Assembly (NCBI GenBank): GCA_003331045.1
Contig: QENA01000034.1
Coordinates: forward strand, 62,001 to 126,000
Length of the DNA: 64,000 nt
Origin: Candidatus Tokpelaia sp. JSC189
Lineage (GTDB): Bacteria > Pseudomonadota > Alphaproteobacteria > Rhizobiales > Rhizobiaceae
Direction of reading: 5' to 3'
Each line of letters starts with the position of its first letter. Position 1 is the first letter of the stretch. Made by a program: the position numbers and the translations under genes. Below, one piece after another: positions 44,380 through 52,537 of this stretch. The notes beneath the pieces are model-generated. The model was given only the letters and a program-made list of their open reading frames with translations. It was not told the origin of the DNA and did not search any database.

Positions 44380-46070
44380 GAATCCTAGTGTCACATGATG
44401 AGGAGTCTATCCAATATTACAAAAGGCGACTGGAGGGTCTGAAGGCGGCGCGTTGCGTGTGGGAGCCTTTATGGCGTGAGCTTTCTGATTTGATTGCGCC
44501 GACACGGTTGCGTCTGTGTGGGCAAGTTGCCAATGAACGGGCGCGCTATGATAAGATGTTTGATGCGACGGGATCTTTTGCACTGCGTATATTAGCCAGC
44601 GGGATGCATTCGGGCATTACCTCGCCCGCCCGTCCGTGGTTCCGGTTGCGAACGAGTGATTCTGAACTGAATGCATATGCGCCGGTACGCGAATATCTTG
44701 GACGCGTTGAAAACCGGATGCGCGAGGTGTTTCAATCATCCAATCTCTATAATGCCTTTCATCTGGGCTATGGGGATTTGGGATTATTTGGGCAATCGTG
44801 TGCGCTTTTGGTTGAGGATGACGATCATCTGATCCGGATGATTCCGCTTATTCATGGAACGTTCTGGCTGGCACGTAACCATACGCAGGTGGCGACGACG
44901 CTTTATCGACAATTTTCGTGGCCGCTGCATCGCATTGTCTCGCGTTTTGGACTTGAGAGATGTTCGGGTAACATTCAAGAGCATTATGAGCGTGGCAATA
45001 TGGAAGAGGTTTTTGTCATCAATCATGCAATTGAGCCCCGTTTAATACGCGAGATGGACAAAGCGGACAGGCGTAATAAGGCTTTTGCTTCTGTGTATTG
45101 GGAAGAGAACGCGTGTGGCGAGCAAGGATTTCTTGAGGAAAGCGGTTTTGATAGCAATCCGATTATAGCGCCGGCCTGGGAATTGATGGCGGATGACACT
45201 TATGCCTCCTCGCCTGCCATGATGGCGCTGCCTGATGTGCGTGCTCTGCGCATTCTGCAAATGCAGATGGGGGCTGTTATTCAATTGAAAGTGAATCCGC
45301 CTTTAATGGCGCCTGCGTCCTTGAAGTCTGGATATCAAAGTGTTTTGCGCAATCCCGGCGAGTTGACTTATATAGACGATCCCACAGCACATGGTTTGCG
45401 ACCCCTTTTTGAGGTTAATCTGTCATTGCAGGAGCTTGCGGCTAATATTAGCGAAAAGCAGATGTTTTGCAAACGCGCCCTCTATGAGGATTTATTTTTG
45501 ATGCTGGCCAATATGGAGGGTGTGCAGCCCAGGAATGCGATGGAGATTGCTGAGCGTAAGGAAGAGAAGCTTTTAGCGATAGGGCCGGTGTTGGAGAATA
45601 TTCACGGTGGCCAGCTATCGCCGGTGATTGAGCGGACATTTTCGATTATGAAAGAAAAAGGGCTTTTGCCTCCGGCTCCGCCTGAGATTGGTCATCATGA
45701 TCTAAAGATTGAATATATTTCGGTTTTAGCACAGGCGCAAAAGGCGGTATCAACGGGGGCGATTGAACGGCTGATTTCATTTACCGGTAATCTTGTTGCT
45801 GTCAAGCCAGATGTTCTCGACAAGATTGATGCGGATAAAAGTGTTGAGACTTATGCTGAACTTTTAGGTGTTCCCCCGTCTCTTCTGGCCTCGGATGATG
45901 AAGTGACTGAGATAAGGCGGCTTCGAGATGAGGCCCAACAACACAGCCAGGCTACATCACAGGCGGCGCAAATAGCACCGGCCTTGAGACAGTCGGCCGA
46001 GGCGGCGCGTGTAATGACGCAGGCTGACGAAAATGGTGGCACTCTTCTTGAGAAAATGGGGATTGAATGA
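44376..46070 (+). CDS. portal (head-tail connector) protein
   Basis: Forms the dodecameric portal through which DNA enters and leaves the capsid. The 564-residue product resembles the T7 gp8/BPP-1 head-tail connector family. It begins with IQYYKRRLEGLKAARCVWEP and LWRELSDLIAPTR, followed by ALRILASGMHSGITSPARPWF, a hallmark segment. Later segments include QMGAVIQLKVNPPLMAP and EGVQPRNAMEIAERKEEKL. The start is a GTG overlapping the preceding TGA. The C-terminus is glutamine- and alanine-rich. Confidence 0.92.
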   Translation: MRILVSHDEESIQYYKRRLEGLKAARCVWEPLWRELSDLIAPTRLRLCGQVANERARYDKMFDATGSFALRILASGMHSGITSPARPWFRLRTSDSELNAYAPVREYLGRVENRMREVFQSSNLYNAFHLGYGDLGLFGQSCALLVEDDDHLIRMIPLIHGTFWLARNHTQVATTLYRQFSWPLHRIVSRFGLERCSGNIQEHYERGNMEEVFVINHAIEPRLIREMDKADRRNKAFASVYWEENACGEQGFLEESGFDSNPIIAPAWELMADDTYASSPAMMALPDVRALRILQMQMGAVIQLKVNPPLMAPASLKSGYQSVLRNPGELTYIDDPTAHGLRPLFEVNLSLQELAANISEKQMFCKRALYEDLFLMLANMEGVQPRNAMEIAERKEEKLLAIGPVLENIHGGQLSPVIERTFSIMKEKGLLPPAPPEIGHHDLKIEYISVLAQAQKAVSTGAIERLISFTGNLVAVKPDVLDKIDADKSVETYAELLGVPPSLLASDDEVTEIRRLRDEAQQHSQATSQAAQIAPALRQSAEAARVMTQADENGGTLLEKMGIE

Positions 46071-46400
46071 ATGGGCAATTCAGCATGTCAACTGTTTGGT
46101 GCTTATGATGAAGGCGATGATTTGCGCACTGATCGACTTGTGAGTGACATGAAGGCGGTTCTGGATTTTGCGCCGGGACGACGTCTTCTCTTGTGGCTTG
46201 TTGAGGTGAGTGGTGTTTTACGTTCGCCCTGGACGGGTGATGTGGCGGCGACACAGTTTCGGCTGGGTGAGCAGAATATGGGGCTCAGGCTGATTGCGCT
46301 CATGGGACGCGTTGGTGAAGAGGAATATCCAAAACTGCTTGTTCAGGCGGCGCAAGAAAACGAGAGGATGAAAGCAAGACACAAACAAGAAGAAGGATAG
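46071..46400 (+). CDS. Bbp19-like phage structural protein
   Basis: Predicted 109 residues, starting immediately after the portal stop (TGAATG). The segment DMKAVLDFAPGRRLLLWLVEVSGVL and QNMGLRLIALMG matches the Bbp19 family named from Bordetella phage BPP-1, where a similar protein sits between portal and scaffold. The C-terminus is charged (ENERMKARHKQEEG). The precise function in the virion or assembly is unknown. Confidence 0.78.
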   Translation: MGNSACQLFGAYDEGDDLRTDRLVSDMKAVLDFAPGRRLLLWLVEVSGVLRSPWTGDVAATQFRLGEQNMGLRLIALMGRVGEEEYPKLLVQAAQENERMKARHKQEEG

Positions 46401-46405
46401 CACAG

Positions 46406-47083
46406 ATGATAACGAAAGACGCCCCTCAGGGCGAACAGGTGCAAGCGGATACACAGACTGTAGATACTCTGTTAACCAATGGGACAGACAGAACGCTTTT
46501 GGGCGAGAGGGTAGAAACGAGCGACAAGATTGATGCAAGAGCTGATGCTGGGTCTTCTCAAAGCGAAGGGATTGATCAGGATTTTGATAAAGAAAATCGG
46601 GATGATTTTGTGCCCGAAGATGGGATTTATGATCTTGTGATGCCTTCAGATATTGATCTTGATGGGGAGCTTTTGGAGAGGCTGTCACCGCAATTTAAGG
46701 AAATTGGTCTGACAAAATCGCAGGCACAGAGGCTTGCCGATCGCTTTATAGAGCACAGTCAAAAACAGGCGCAGGCGCATGCCCGAGCGTGGTCGGAGAC
46801 GGTTGAGGATTGGCTGAGGCAAGCCAAAGCTGACAAGGAGATTGGCGCGGCGCAATGGGAGAGATCAAGAAAAGCAGCTGTTTCACTGGTCAACCGCTTT
46901 GCCACACCGGAGCTGTTTGACTATCTCAATGCAACAGGGGCGGGCAATCATCCTGAACTTATCCGTTTTCTGGCGCGCATTGGCAAAGAGCTTGGCGAGG
47001 ATAGAGTGGCGCAGGGCAAGAGTGATGCACCACCACGAATAGATCCGGCCTATCAATTCTTCCCTGATGACAAGCCAAAATGA
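46406..47083 (+). CDS. capsid scaffolding/assembly protein
   Basis: A 225-residue acidic, largely helical product between the Bbp19-like gene and the capsid gene, the usual scaffold position. Visible segments are VPEDGIYDLVMPSDIDLDGE, ELLERLSPQFKEIGLTKSQA, and FDYLNATGAGNHPELIRFLA, which are typical of scaffold-like proteins in BPP-1- and T7-like phages. The first 75 residues are low-complexity and rich in Asp, Thr and Gln. AAGGA lies 7 bases before the ATG. Confidence 0.8.
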   Translation: MITKDAPQGEQVQADTQTVDTLLTNGTDRTLLGERVETSDKIDARADAGSSQSEGIDQDFDKENRDDFVPEDGIYDLVMPSDIDLDGELLERLSPQFKEIGLTKSQAQRLADRFIEHSQKQAQAHARAWSETVEDWLRQAKADKEIGAAQWERSRKAAVSLVNRFATPELFDYLNATGAGNHPELIRFLARIGKELGEDRVAQGKSDAPPRIDPAYQFFPDDKPK

Positions 47084-47112
47084 CCAATAGAGTTTAAGAG
47101 AAGGATGATTAC

Positions 47113-48150
47113 ATGTCTATCATTGGAAATAGTTACCCTGGCTTGATTGATGCCTATAAGGGATCGACAGAAGGAGCGGTGATTGAGCTTTTGAGCGAAC
47201 TTAATCCAGTGCTTGATGATGCGATTGCAACCGAATGTAACATGGGAACAACGCATCGTCACACAATTAGAACGGGCTATCCGAAGGTGGTTTGGGGTCG
47301 TCTTTATCAGGGTGTCCCAAGCTCGAAATCGACCATGCAGCAGGTTGAAGACACGACGGGTTTTGTGGAAGCACGCTCGGAAATTGATGTCCGGCTTTTG
47401 AAGCTTTCCTCTGATCCTGCCAAAATGCGTCTGATCGATAGTTCTCCCTATCTTGAAACCATGAGTCAGGAGATGGCGAGCGGGATTTTTTATAATGACA
47501 CGGCCTTGAGCCCGGAGAAATTCAAAGGTCTTTCAGCACGTTATAATGTCTTTAATAGCAATGGGCCAGATCTCTCGAGGCCTGATATTGCCAATCAGGT
47601 GATTGATTGCGGCGGGCGCGGCCTCAACAATACCTCTGTCTGGTTTGTCAACTGGAGCGATCGTTCAACCTCTCTTCTGTATCCTAAAGGAACAAAGGCC
47701 GGTGTTTTGTTTGAAGATAAGGGGGAACAAAGTGTTCTGGACACTCATGGCAATGCGTATTTTGCCAAGGTCAGTACCTTTGAATGGCATATTGGGATGT
47801 TTGTGAAAGACTGGCGTTACAATGCGCGTATTGCCAATATTGACGTTGATGATTTACGCGATGGCAAGGTCGATATGTGGGCTTTTATGCGGCATGCCTA
47901 TTACCGGCTGCAATCGCGCCGTGTGGATGCCAAATTGGGTCGCCTTGCAATTTACATGAACCGGGAGGTTTTGGAAATTTTGGATGCGCAATCCTCTGAC
48001 CGCTCGCTGCTTGCGGCCAATCCCAATTATACTGGTCTTTCCCATGGACAGGTTGAAGGTCGTGAGGTTCGCACCTATCGCGGGATTCCGATACGCGAAT
48101 GTGATGCGATCCTAAACACCGAAGCCCCTGTCCCATCGGTTTCTCTCTAA
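47113..48150 (+). CDS. major capsid protein
   Basis: A 345-residue product in the capsid position, similar in kind to the HK97-fold coat protein of BPP-1-like podoviruses. Segments include MSIIGNSYPGLIDAYKG, TIRTGYPKVVWGRLYQGVP, FIS-like SGIFYNDTALSPEKFKGLS, SVWFVNWSDRSTSLLYPKG and the C-terminal REVRTYRGIPIRECDAIL, which is common in phage coat proteins. GAAGGATG precedes the ATG by about 6 bases. No transmembrane or signal sequence is present. Confidence 0.88.
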   Translation: MSIIGNSYPGLIDAYKGSTEGAVIELLSELNPVLDDAIATECNMGTTHRHTIRTGYPKVVWGRLYQGVPSSKSTMQQVEDTTGFVEARSEIDVRLLKLSSDPAKMRLIDSSPYLETMSQEMASGIFYNDTALSPEKFKGLSARYNVFNSNGPDLSRPDIANQVIDCGGRGLNNTSVWFVNWSDRSTSLLYPKGTKAGVLFEDKGEQSVLDTHGNAYFAKVSTFEWHIGMFVKDWRYNARIANIDVDDLRDGKVDMWAFMRHAYYRLQSRRVDAKLGRLAIYMNREVLEILDAQSSDRSLLAANPNYTGLSHGQVEGREVRTYRGIPIRECDAILNTEAPVPSVSL

Positions 48151-48177
48151 TATCTTAAGATCTGTTGGAGGTTTTTC

Positions 48178-48573
48178 ATGATTTTTGATCAGACCACTAT
48201 GCTGTCGGATCGGCAGAAAATAAACGAGACACAGCCTTCCACCCATACGATTGATCTGGGAGAGAGGCGCATTCCCCGTGATATTGGCGTGGGCGTACAG
48301 ATACCGCTGCTTGTTCAGGTTGTGGAGAGTTTTAACAACTTAACCATGCTTGGCGTGCGTCTTGAGAACAGCGAGGATATGGATTTTACCCACCCAAAGG
48401 TGATCTGGGAACAAAGCGCGCCGCTCGTCTCACTTGAGGCTGGTAAGGTGATTGCGCCGGAGTTTATCTCACGCACCACCAATAGACGGTATTTGCGCCT
48501 TTTCTACACGATCAACGGCGATGCGCCAAGCAAAGGTGCGATCACGGCTGGTGTGACCATGGGTAATCAGTGA
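48178..48573 (+). CDS. Bbp16-like capsid cement protein
   Basis: Predicted 131 residues, directly after the major capsid gene. It begins MIFDQTTMLSDRQKI, followed by THTIDLGERRIPRDIGVGVQ, IPLLVQVVESFNNLTMLGV and TNRRYLRLFYTINGDAP, matching the Bbp16 family that stabilises BPP-1 capsids. GGAGG lies 7 bases before the ATG. A role as capsid-decorating jellyroll protein is inferred from family and position. Confidence 0.85.
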   Translation: MIFDQTTMLSDRQKINETQPSTHTIDLGERRIPRDIGVGVQIPLLVQVVESFNNLTMLGVRLENSEDMDFTHPKVIWEQSAPLVSLEAGKVIAPEFISRTTNRRYLRLFYTINGDAPSKGAITAGVTMGNQ

Positions 48574-48586
48574 GGGACTATTTGAA

Positions 48587-48835
48587 ATGATTGAAGTGAT
48601 AGCGACATCAAAGGGTTATTATGGTGGGCTCATCCGCGAGATTGGCGATTGTTTTACACTTGATGATGCACATTGGAAGCATGAGGAAAGGCGGCCGAAA
48701 TGGGTTCGTCTTGTCGATGATGAAGGCCCCTCCCCAGGGGCGATTCAGAACAGGACAACAAAGACGGCATTCAAGATGAAAGGTGGCACTCTCAAGGAGT
48801 CGCCAGCTGATCCTATTGAGAGGATCGACCTCTAA
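48587..48835 (+). CDS. small phage protein, possible head-completion factor
   Basis: A product of 82 residues starting MIEVIATSKGYYGGLIREIG, then CFTLDDAHWKHEERRPKWVR. Small proteins with a GYYGGxxRxxGDxF pattern are common next to phage capsid genes, but their function is unsettled. The C-terminal half is lysine- and proline-rich. GAGGG lies about 10 bases before the ATG. It is followed by the tail-adaptor gene. Confidence 0.7.
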   Translation: MIEVIATSKGYYGGLIREIGDCFTLDDAHWKHEERRPKWVRLVDDEGPSPGAIQNRTTKTAFKMKGGTLKESPADPIERIDL

Positions 48836-48869
48836 GGGGCTGACCATGGTGGCACAGTGAGAATGGGCG

Positions 48870-49442
48870 ATGAATTCGGAGGTTATGATTTGCAATCTGG
48901 CGTTGTCAAATATTGGCAAGACAGGGATCAATTCGCTTGAGGAGGCATCATCTGAAGCGCTTGTGTGTCGACGCTTTTATGCTTATGTGCGCGATGAGTT
49001 GCTGAGCATGCATCCATGGCATTTTGCCAGAAAGCAGGCTCCTTTAGCACAGCTTCTTGTGCCGTCTTCATCTGCCTGGACAAGAGCTTATCAGCGGCCC
49101 CATGATTGTCTGAAGATTTCAGGGCTGATTGATCATCCCTTTAGATGCAATGAAGACCCCAGATCGCACAATCCGGCTTATACATTGGTTGGTGATACTA
49201 TTTTGTGTGATTTATCGCCGGCCTTTCTGGACTATACGGCAAGAATGATTGACCCTGCCTATTATCCGGTGCTGTTTACCCAGGCGTTGAGTTGGCAACT
49301 GTCTGCGAGGATTTCTATTCCTATGACGCAGGATCCGCGCCTTCGCGCTGACATATACCAGATGGCTGTGAGCGCATTCAATAAAGCGGCTTCCCATGAT
49401 GCGAATGAGGCACACAAGCATTTTGATCATCTTACAATATAA
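48870..49442 (+). CDS. tail adaptor / tail tubular protein A-like
   Basis: A 190-residue protein of the head-tail adaptor type (T7 gp11-like). The N-terminus MNSEVMICNLALSNIGKTGI, then ARDELLSMHPW-like VRDELLSMHPWHFARK, is the family hallmark. Later segments AWTRAYQRPHDCLKISGL and PVLFTQALSWQLSARIS also fit. It would attach beneath the portal and connect to the nozzle. GAGAA lies about 6 bases before the ATG. Confidence 0.85.
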   Translation: MNSEVMICNLALSNIGKTGINSLEEASSEALVCRRFYAYVRDELLSMHPWHFARKQAPLAQLLVPSSSAWTRAYQRPHDCLKISGLIDHPFRCNEDPRSHNPAYTLVGDTILCDLSPAFLDYTARMIDPAYYPVLFTQALSWQLSARISIPMTQDPRLRADIYQMAVSAFNKAASHDANEAHKHFDHLTI

Positions 49443-49453
49443 GGGGTGATATG

Positions 49454-51571
49454 ATGGCGGATTTGCGCATTTTGCAAAACAGCTTTAGTGCTGGTGAGTT
49501 GTCGCCTGCTTTATGGGCGCGAACAGATATGGCCAAATATAGATCTGGCTTAAAGATGGCGCTCAATGTTGTTTTACATCCCCATGGCGGGGTATCAAAC
49601 CGTGCGGGAATGGAATTTCTGGGCGAGGTTGCTTTGAGTGAGAAGCCAACAAGAATGATTCCCTTCATCTTTAACAGTGACCAGGCTTATATTTTAGAAT
49701 TTGGCCATTATTCGATCCGTTTTTATCGCGATGGCGGGCTTATTTTGAAGCATGGGGTACCTTATCAAATCTCCAGCCCTTATAACTCAAGCCAGTTATT
49801 TGACATTATTGAAGCCCAGGAAGCCGATGTGATGTTTTTAGCGCATGAAGAGCATGCGCCGCAAAAGCTGTCACGATACGCAGATGATCATTGGGTGATG
49901 GAGACGGTTAATTTTGGTACAAAAATAGAAAGTCCCAAGGGTATAACAGCCACTGCCACACGGGATTCCTATGCCTTAAGGCAGGAACGGAGTCACAAGC
50001 CTTTTGAAACGAGAACTAGCTATTTTTACAAAGTTTCGGCGATTTCGGAGGAAAGCGGGGAAAGCCTGCCATCATACGCGGCGACGTGTTACAATGATCT
50101 CATCACGGAAAGTGCGGAGAATAAGGTCACATGGAATGCGGTTTCGGGTGCTCGAGCCTATCATATTTACAAGTGTCAATCAACGAGCGGCTCTTTTGGC
50201 TATATTGCGCGTGTTGAAGGAGCGCTTGAATTTATTGATCGCAATGTAACACCTGATTTTAGTGATGGCCCCCGCCAGATGCAGACCCTATTTCAAGGTG
50301 TAGGCACTTATCCCCGTCTTGTTGCTTTTATCGAACAGCGTTTGGCCTTTGCTGCAAGTGTGAACGAGCCGCAGACAGTGTGGATGTCGAGAACTGCAAA
50401 TTACGAGAATTTTGACATTTGCCATCCCTTGAAAGCCGATGATGCGATTGTGTTTCGCATCAAGTCGGCGCAAGCCAATGAAATTCGTGCCTTGATTTCC
50501 AGGAAGGGTGTTCTGATTCTGACCTCTGGCGCGGAATGGTTGGTTGATGGTGGAATGAATTCCGATGCGATCACGCCCTCATCCCTGCGTGTGGTCAATC
50601 AGGGCTATCGCGGCTGTTCCCGTGTGAGACCCTTGATGATCGGCAATGCAGTTTTATTCTCACAAAATCGTGGTGGGGTTATTCGGGATCTTTCCTTTGA
50701 TTTTGGCGAAGATGGCTTTACCGACAAAGATTTGACAATTTTAGCCAGACACTTATTTGAAGGACGTGAGATCAGATCATGGGCGTTTTCTCAATCGCCG
50801 TCCTCGATTGTCTGGGTGGTTCTTGAAGACGGCTCCCTTCTGTCGCTGACCTATATGAAAGAGCACGATATCTGGGGCTGGACGCGCCATGAAACAGATG
50901 GTCATTTTGAAGATGTCGCGGTCATTGGTGAAGGGCGTGAGGATGCGGTCTATTGTATTGTGCGCCGCCGGATTGGGGAACAGGAGAAACGCTATATCGA
51001 GCGGTTTTGCACCAGATACTTTACAACCGTTGAGGATGCATTTTTTGTCGATAGTGGCCTGTCTTATGAGGGAGAAGCCATTGACAGAGTATTTGTCCCC
51101 CATCTCAAGGGCAAGCAACTGGTTGCCCTTGTTGATGGCAATGTGGTTCGGGGGCTAGTGGCAGACCGTTTAACAGGCGAGGTTATGTTACCGGTTGCGG
51201 GGATAAAAATCCATATTGGTCTGCCTTATGAGGCGGTGATCCAAACGCTTGATCTTGATCTGGGGCAGATCCCGGGTCTTGGCACGGTGCAGGGACGGAT
51301 GCTGGCTATCTCAAAAGTGGTGTTAAGGGTGGAAAAGACACGCGGTATCTGGATTGGATCTTCTTTTGGACTAAAAGATAAAAGCAAGCTTATTGAATAT
51401 AAGCAGCGTTCGACCGAGGCATGGAATGAAGCCATTCAAGCCTATAGTGGAGATATCGAGATCACGCCCCATTGGAACTGGAGCTGCGGCGGCAATCTGG
51501 TGGTCAAACAATTTGACCCGTTGCCGATGACGATTTTGGCGGTGATGGGGGATGTTGCAATTGGGCGTTAA
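49454..51571 (+). CDS. tail nozzle / tail tubular protein B-like
   Basis: Large tail protein of about 705 residues beginning MADLRILQNSFSAGELSPAL, then RTDMAKYRSGLKMALNVVLH and PHGGVSNRAGMEFLGEV, an N-terminus widespread in podovirus nozzle proteins. FFYKVSAI-type fibronectin-like segments lie near residues 190-270. WMSRTANYENF and SSPSSIVWVVLEDGSLLSLT follow. AAGGGG lies 7 bases before ATG 49454; ATG 49451 is adjacent. It forms the short non-contractile tail with the adaptor. Confidence 0.88.
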   Translation: MADLRILQNSFSAGELSPALWARTDMAKYRSGLKMALNVVLHPHGGVSNRAGMEFLGEVALSEKPTRMIPFIFNSDQAYILEFGHYSIRFYRDGGLILKHGVPYQISSPYNSSQLFDIIEAQEADVMFLAHEEHAPQKLSRYADDHWVMETVNFGTKIESPKGITATATRDSYALRQERSHKPFETRTSYFYKVSAISEESGESLPSYAATCYNDLITESAENKVTWNAVSGARAYHIYKCQSTSGSFGYIARVEGALEFIDRNVTPDFSDGPRQMQTLFQGVGTYPRLVAFIEQRLAFAASVNEPQTVWMSRTANYENFDICHPLKADDAIVFRIKSAQANEIRALISRKGVLILTSGAEWLVDGGMNSDAITPSSLRVVNQGYRGCSRVRPLMIGNAVLFSQNRGGVIRDLSFDFGEDGFTDKDLTILARHLFEGREIRSWAFSQSPSSIVWVVLEDGSLLSLTYMKEHDIWGWTRHETDGHFEDVAVIGEGREDAVYCIVRRRIGEQEKRYIERFCTRYFTTVEDAFFVDSGLSYEGEAIDRVFVPHLKGKQLVALVDGNVVRGLVADRLTGEVMLPVAGIKIHIGLPYEAVIQTLDLDLGQIPGLGTVQGRMLAISKVVLRVEKTRGIWIGSSFGLKDKSKLIEYKQRSTEAWNEAIQAYSGDIEITPHWNWSCGGNLVVKQFDPLPMTILAVMGDVAIGR

Positions 51572-52088
51572 TGTTGGAGTTGTTAGGGCTGATCCTGATC
51601 ATATTGGGGCGATTGGGGACAATATACGCAAGGCTGACCGGGATGAAGTGATGGCCCTGGGCGGATTGAGCCCTCATCAGGCTTTGGATTATAGCTTAAA
51701 GAAATCACATTGTGCCTTTACGTGGCTGATTGATGATGTGCCAGTGGCAATATTTGGTGTGGGAGACATTAATGTGCTGACCTGTGTGGGCGCACCATGG
51801 TTGCTTGGCACCAAGAGGATAGAGAAACATTGGCGTGTCTTTTTGCGTGGTTCTCGTCATTGGTGTCATCAACTGTTCAAGTCTTATCGTTTATTGCGCA
51901 ATGTGGTGGATGATCGCAATGATGTCTCGAAACGCTGGCTAGAATGGCTGGGCTTTACGCTATTTGAGCCGCGTCCACTGGGACAGGATGGCGAGATGTT
52001 TCGGGTTTTTGAAATGAGGAATTCAAGATGTGTGACCTTAGCACTGCCGCGATTATTGGTTCAACCCTATTGGGGACAGCCGGGATGA
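51552..52088 (+). CDS. GNAT-like internal virion protein (T7 gp13-like)
   Basis: A 178-residue product whose central part (LSPHQALDYSLKKSHCAFTW, VPVAIFGVGD, WLLGTKRIEKHW) and SKRWLEWLGFTLFEPRPLG resemble the acetyltransferase-like DUF2833 proteins found at the T7 gp13 position. It overlaps the nozzle gene by 20 bases and the next gene by 61. GGGG lies just before the ATG. Whether it keeps acetyltransferase activity or is structural is unknown. Confidence 0.78.
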   Translation: MLQLGVNVGVVRADPDHIGAIGDNIRKADRDEVMALGGLSPHQALDYSLKKSHCAFTWLIDDVPVAIFGVGDINVLTCVGAPWLLGTKRIEKHWRVFLRGSRHWCHQLFKSYRLLRNVVDDRNDVSKRWLEWLGFTLFEPRPLGQDGEMFRVFEMRNSRCVTLALPRLLVQPYWGQPG

Positions 52089-52537
52089 TACAACAGAGTC
52101 GAGCACAGGCACAGGCGGCAAATATCCACGCTCAGATGGCGCAGATGAATGCGCGCATTGCCAGTCAACGCGCCCGTGATGCGTTAGAGCGTGGTGCTCT
52201 TGAGGAGAGACAAAAACGTCAACAGGTATCGGGCTTGATGGGGCGTCAGAGGATGGCCTTTGCCAAAAACAATGTCGATATGGCTTTTGGTTCGCCCCTT
52301 GACAGCATCATCGATACGGCCGTGATGGGTGAGATGGATGCGCTGACCATTAGGAGCAATGCGGCACGCGAGGCCTATGATCACGATGTGGCTAGTGCCA
52401 ATGCGAGGGCACAGTCTCCATTTTATAAAATGGAAGAAAAAAATGCCAGAACAGCGGGATGGCTTGGTGCGGGGGAAACGCTTCTTGGTGGGGGTGCAAA
52501 GGCTTATTCCAGTCACAAGGGATTAAACCCACGGTGA
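52028..52537 (+). CDS. internal virion protein, T7 gp14-like
   Basis: A 169-residue product starting MCDLSTAAIIGSTLLGTAGM, a hydrophobic glycine-rich N-terminus, followed by a helical, Ala/Gln/Arg-rich region (QAQAANIHAQMAQMNARIAS) and RQRMAFAKNNVDMAFGSPLD. This layout is typical of the gp14-type core protein that is ejected first into the cell envelope. GAGGAA lies 6-8 bases before the ATG. Its stop overlaps the next GTG start (GTGA). Confidence 0.8.
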   Translation: MCDLSTAAIIGSTLLGTAGMIQQSRAQAQAANIHAQMAQMNARIASQRARDALERGALEERQKRQQVSGLMGRQRMAFAKNNVDMAFGSPLDSIIDTAVMGEMDALTIRSNAAREAYDHDVASANARAQSPFYKMEEKNARTAGWLGAGETLLGGGAKAYSSHKGLNPR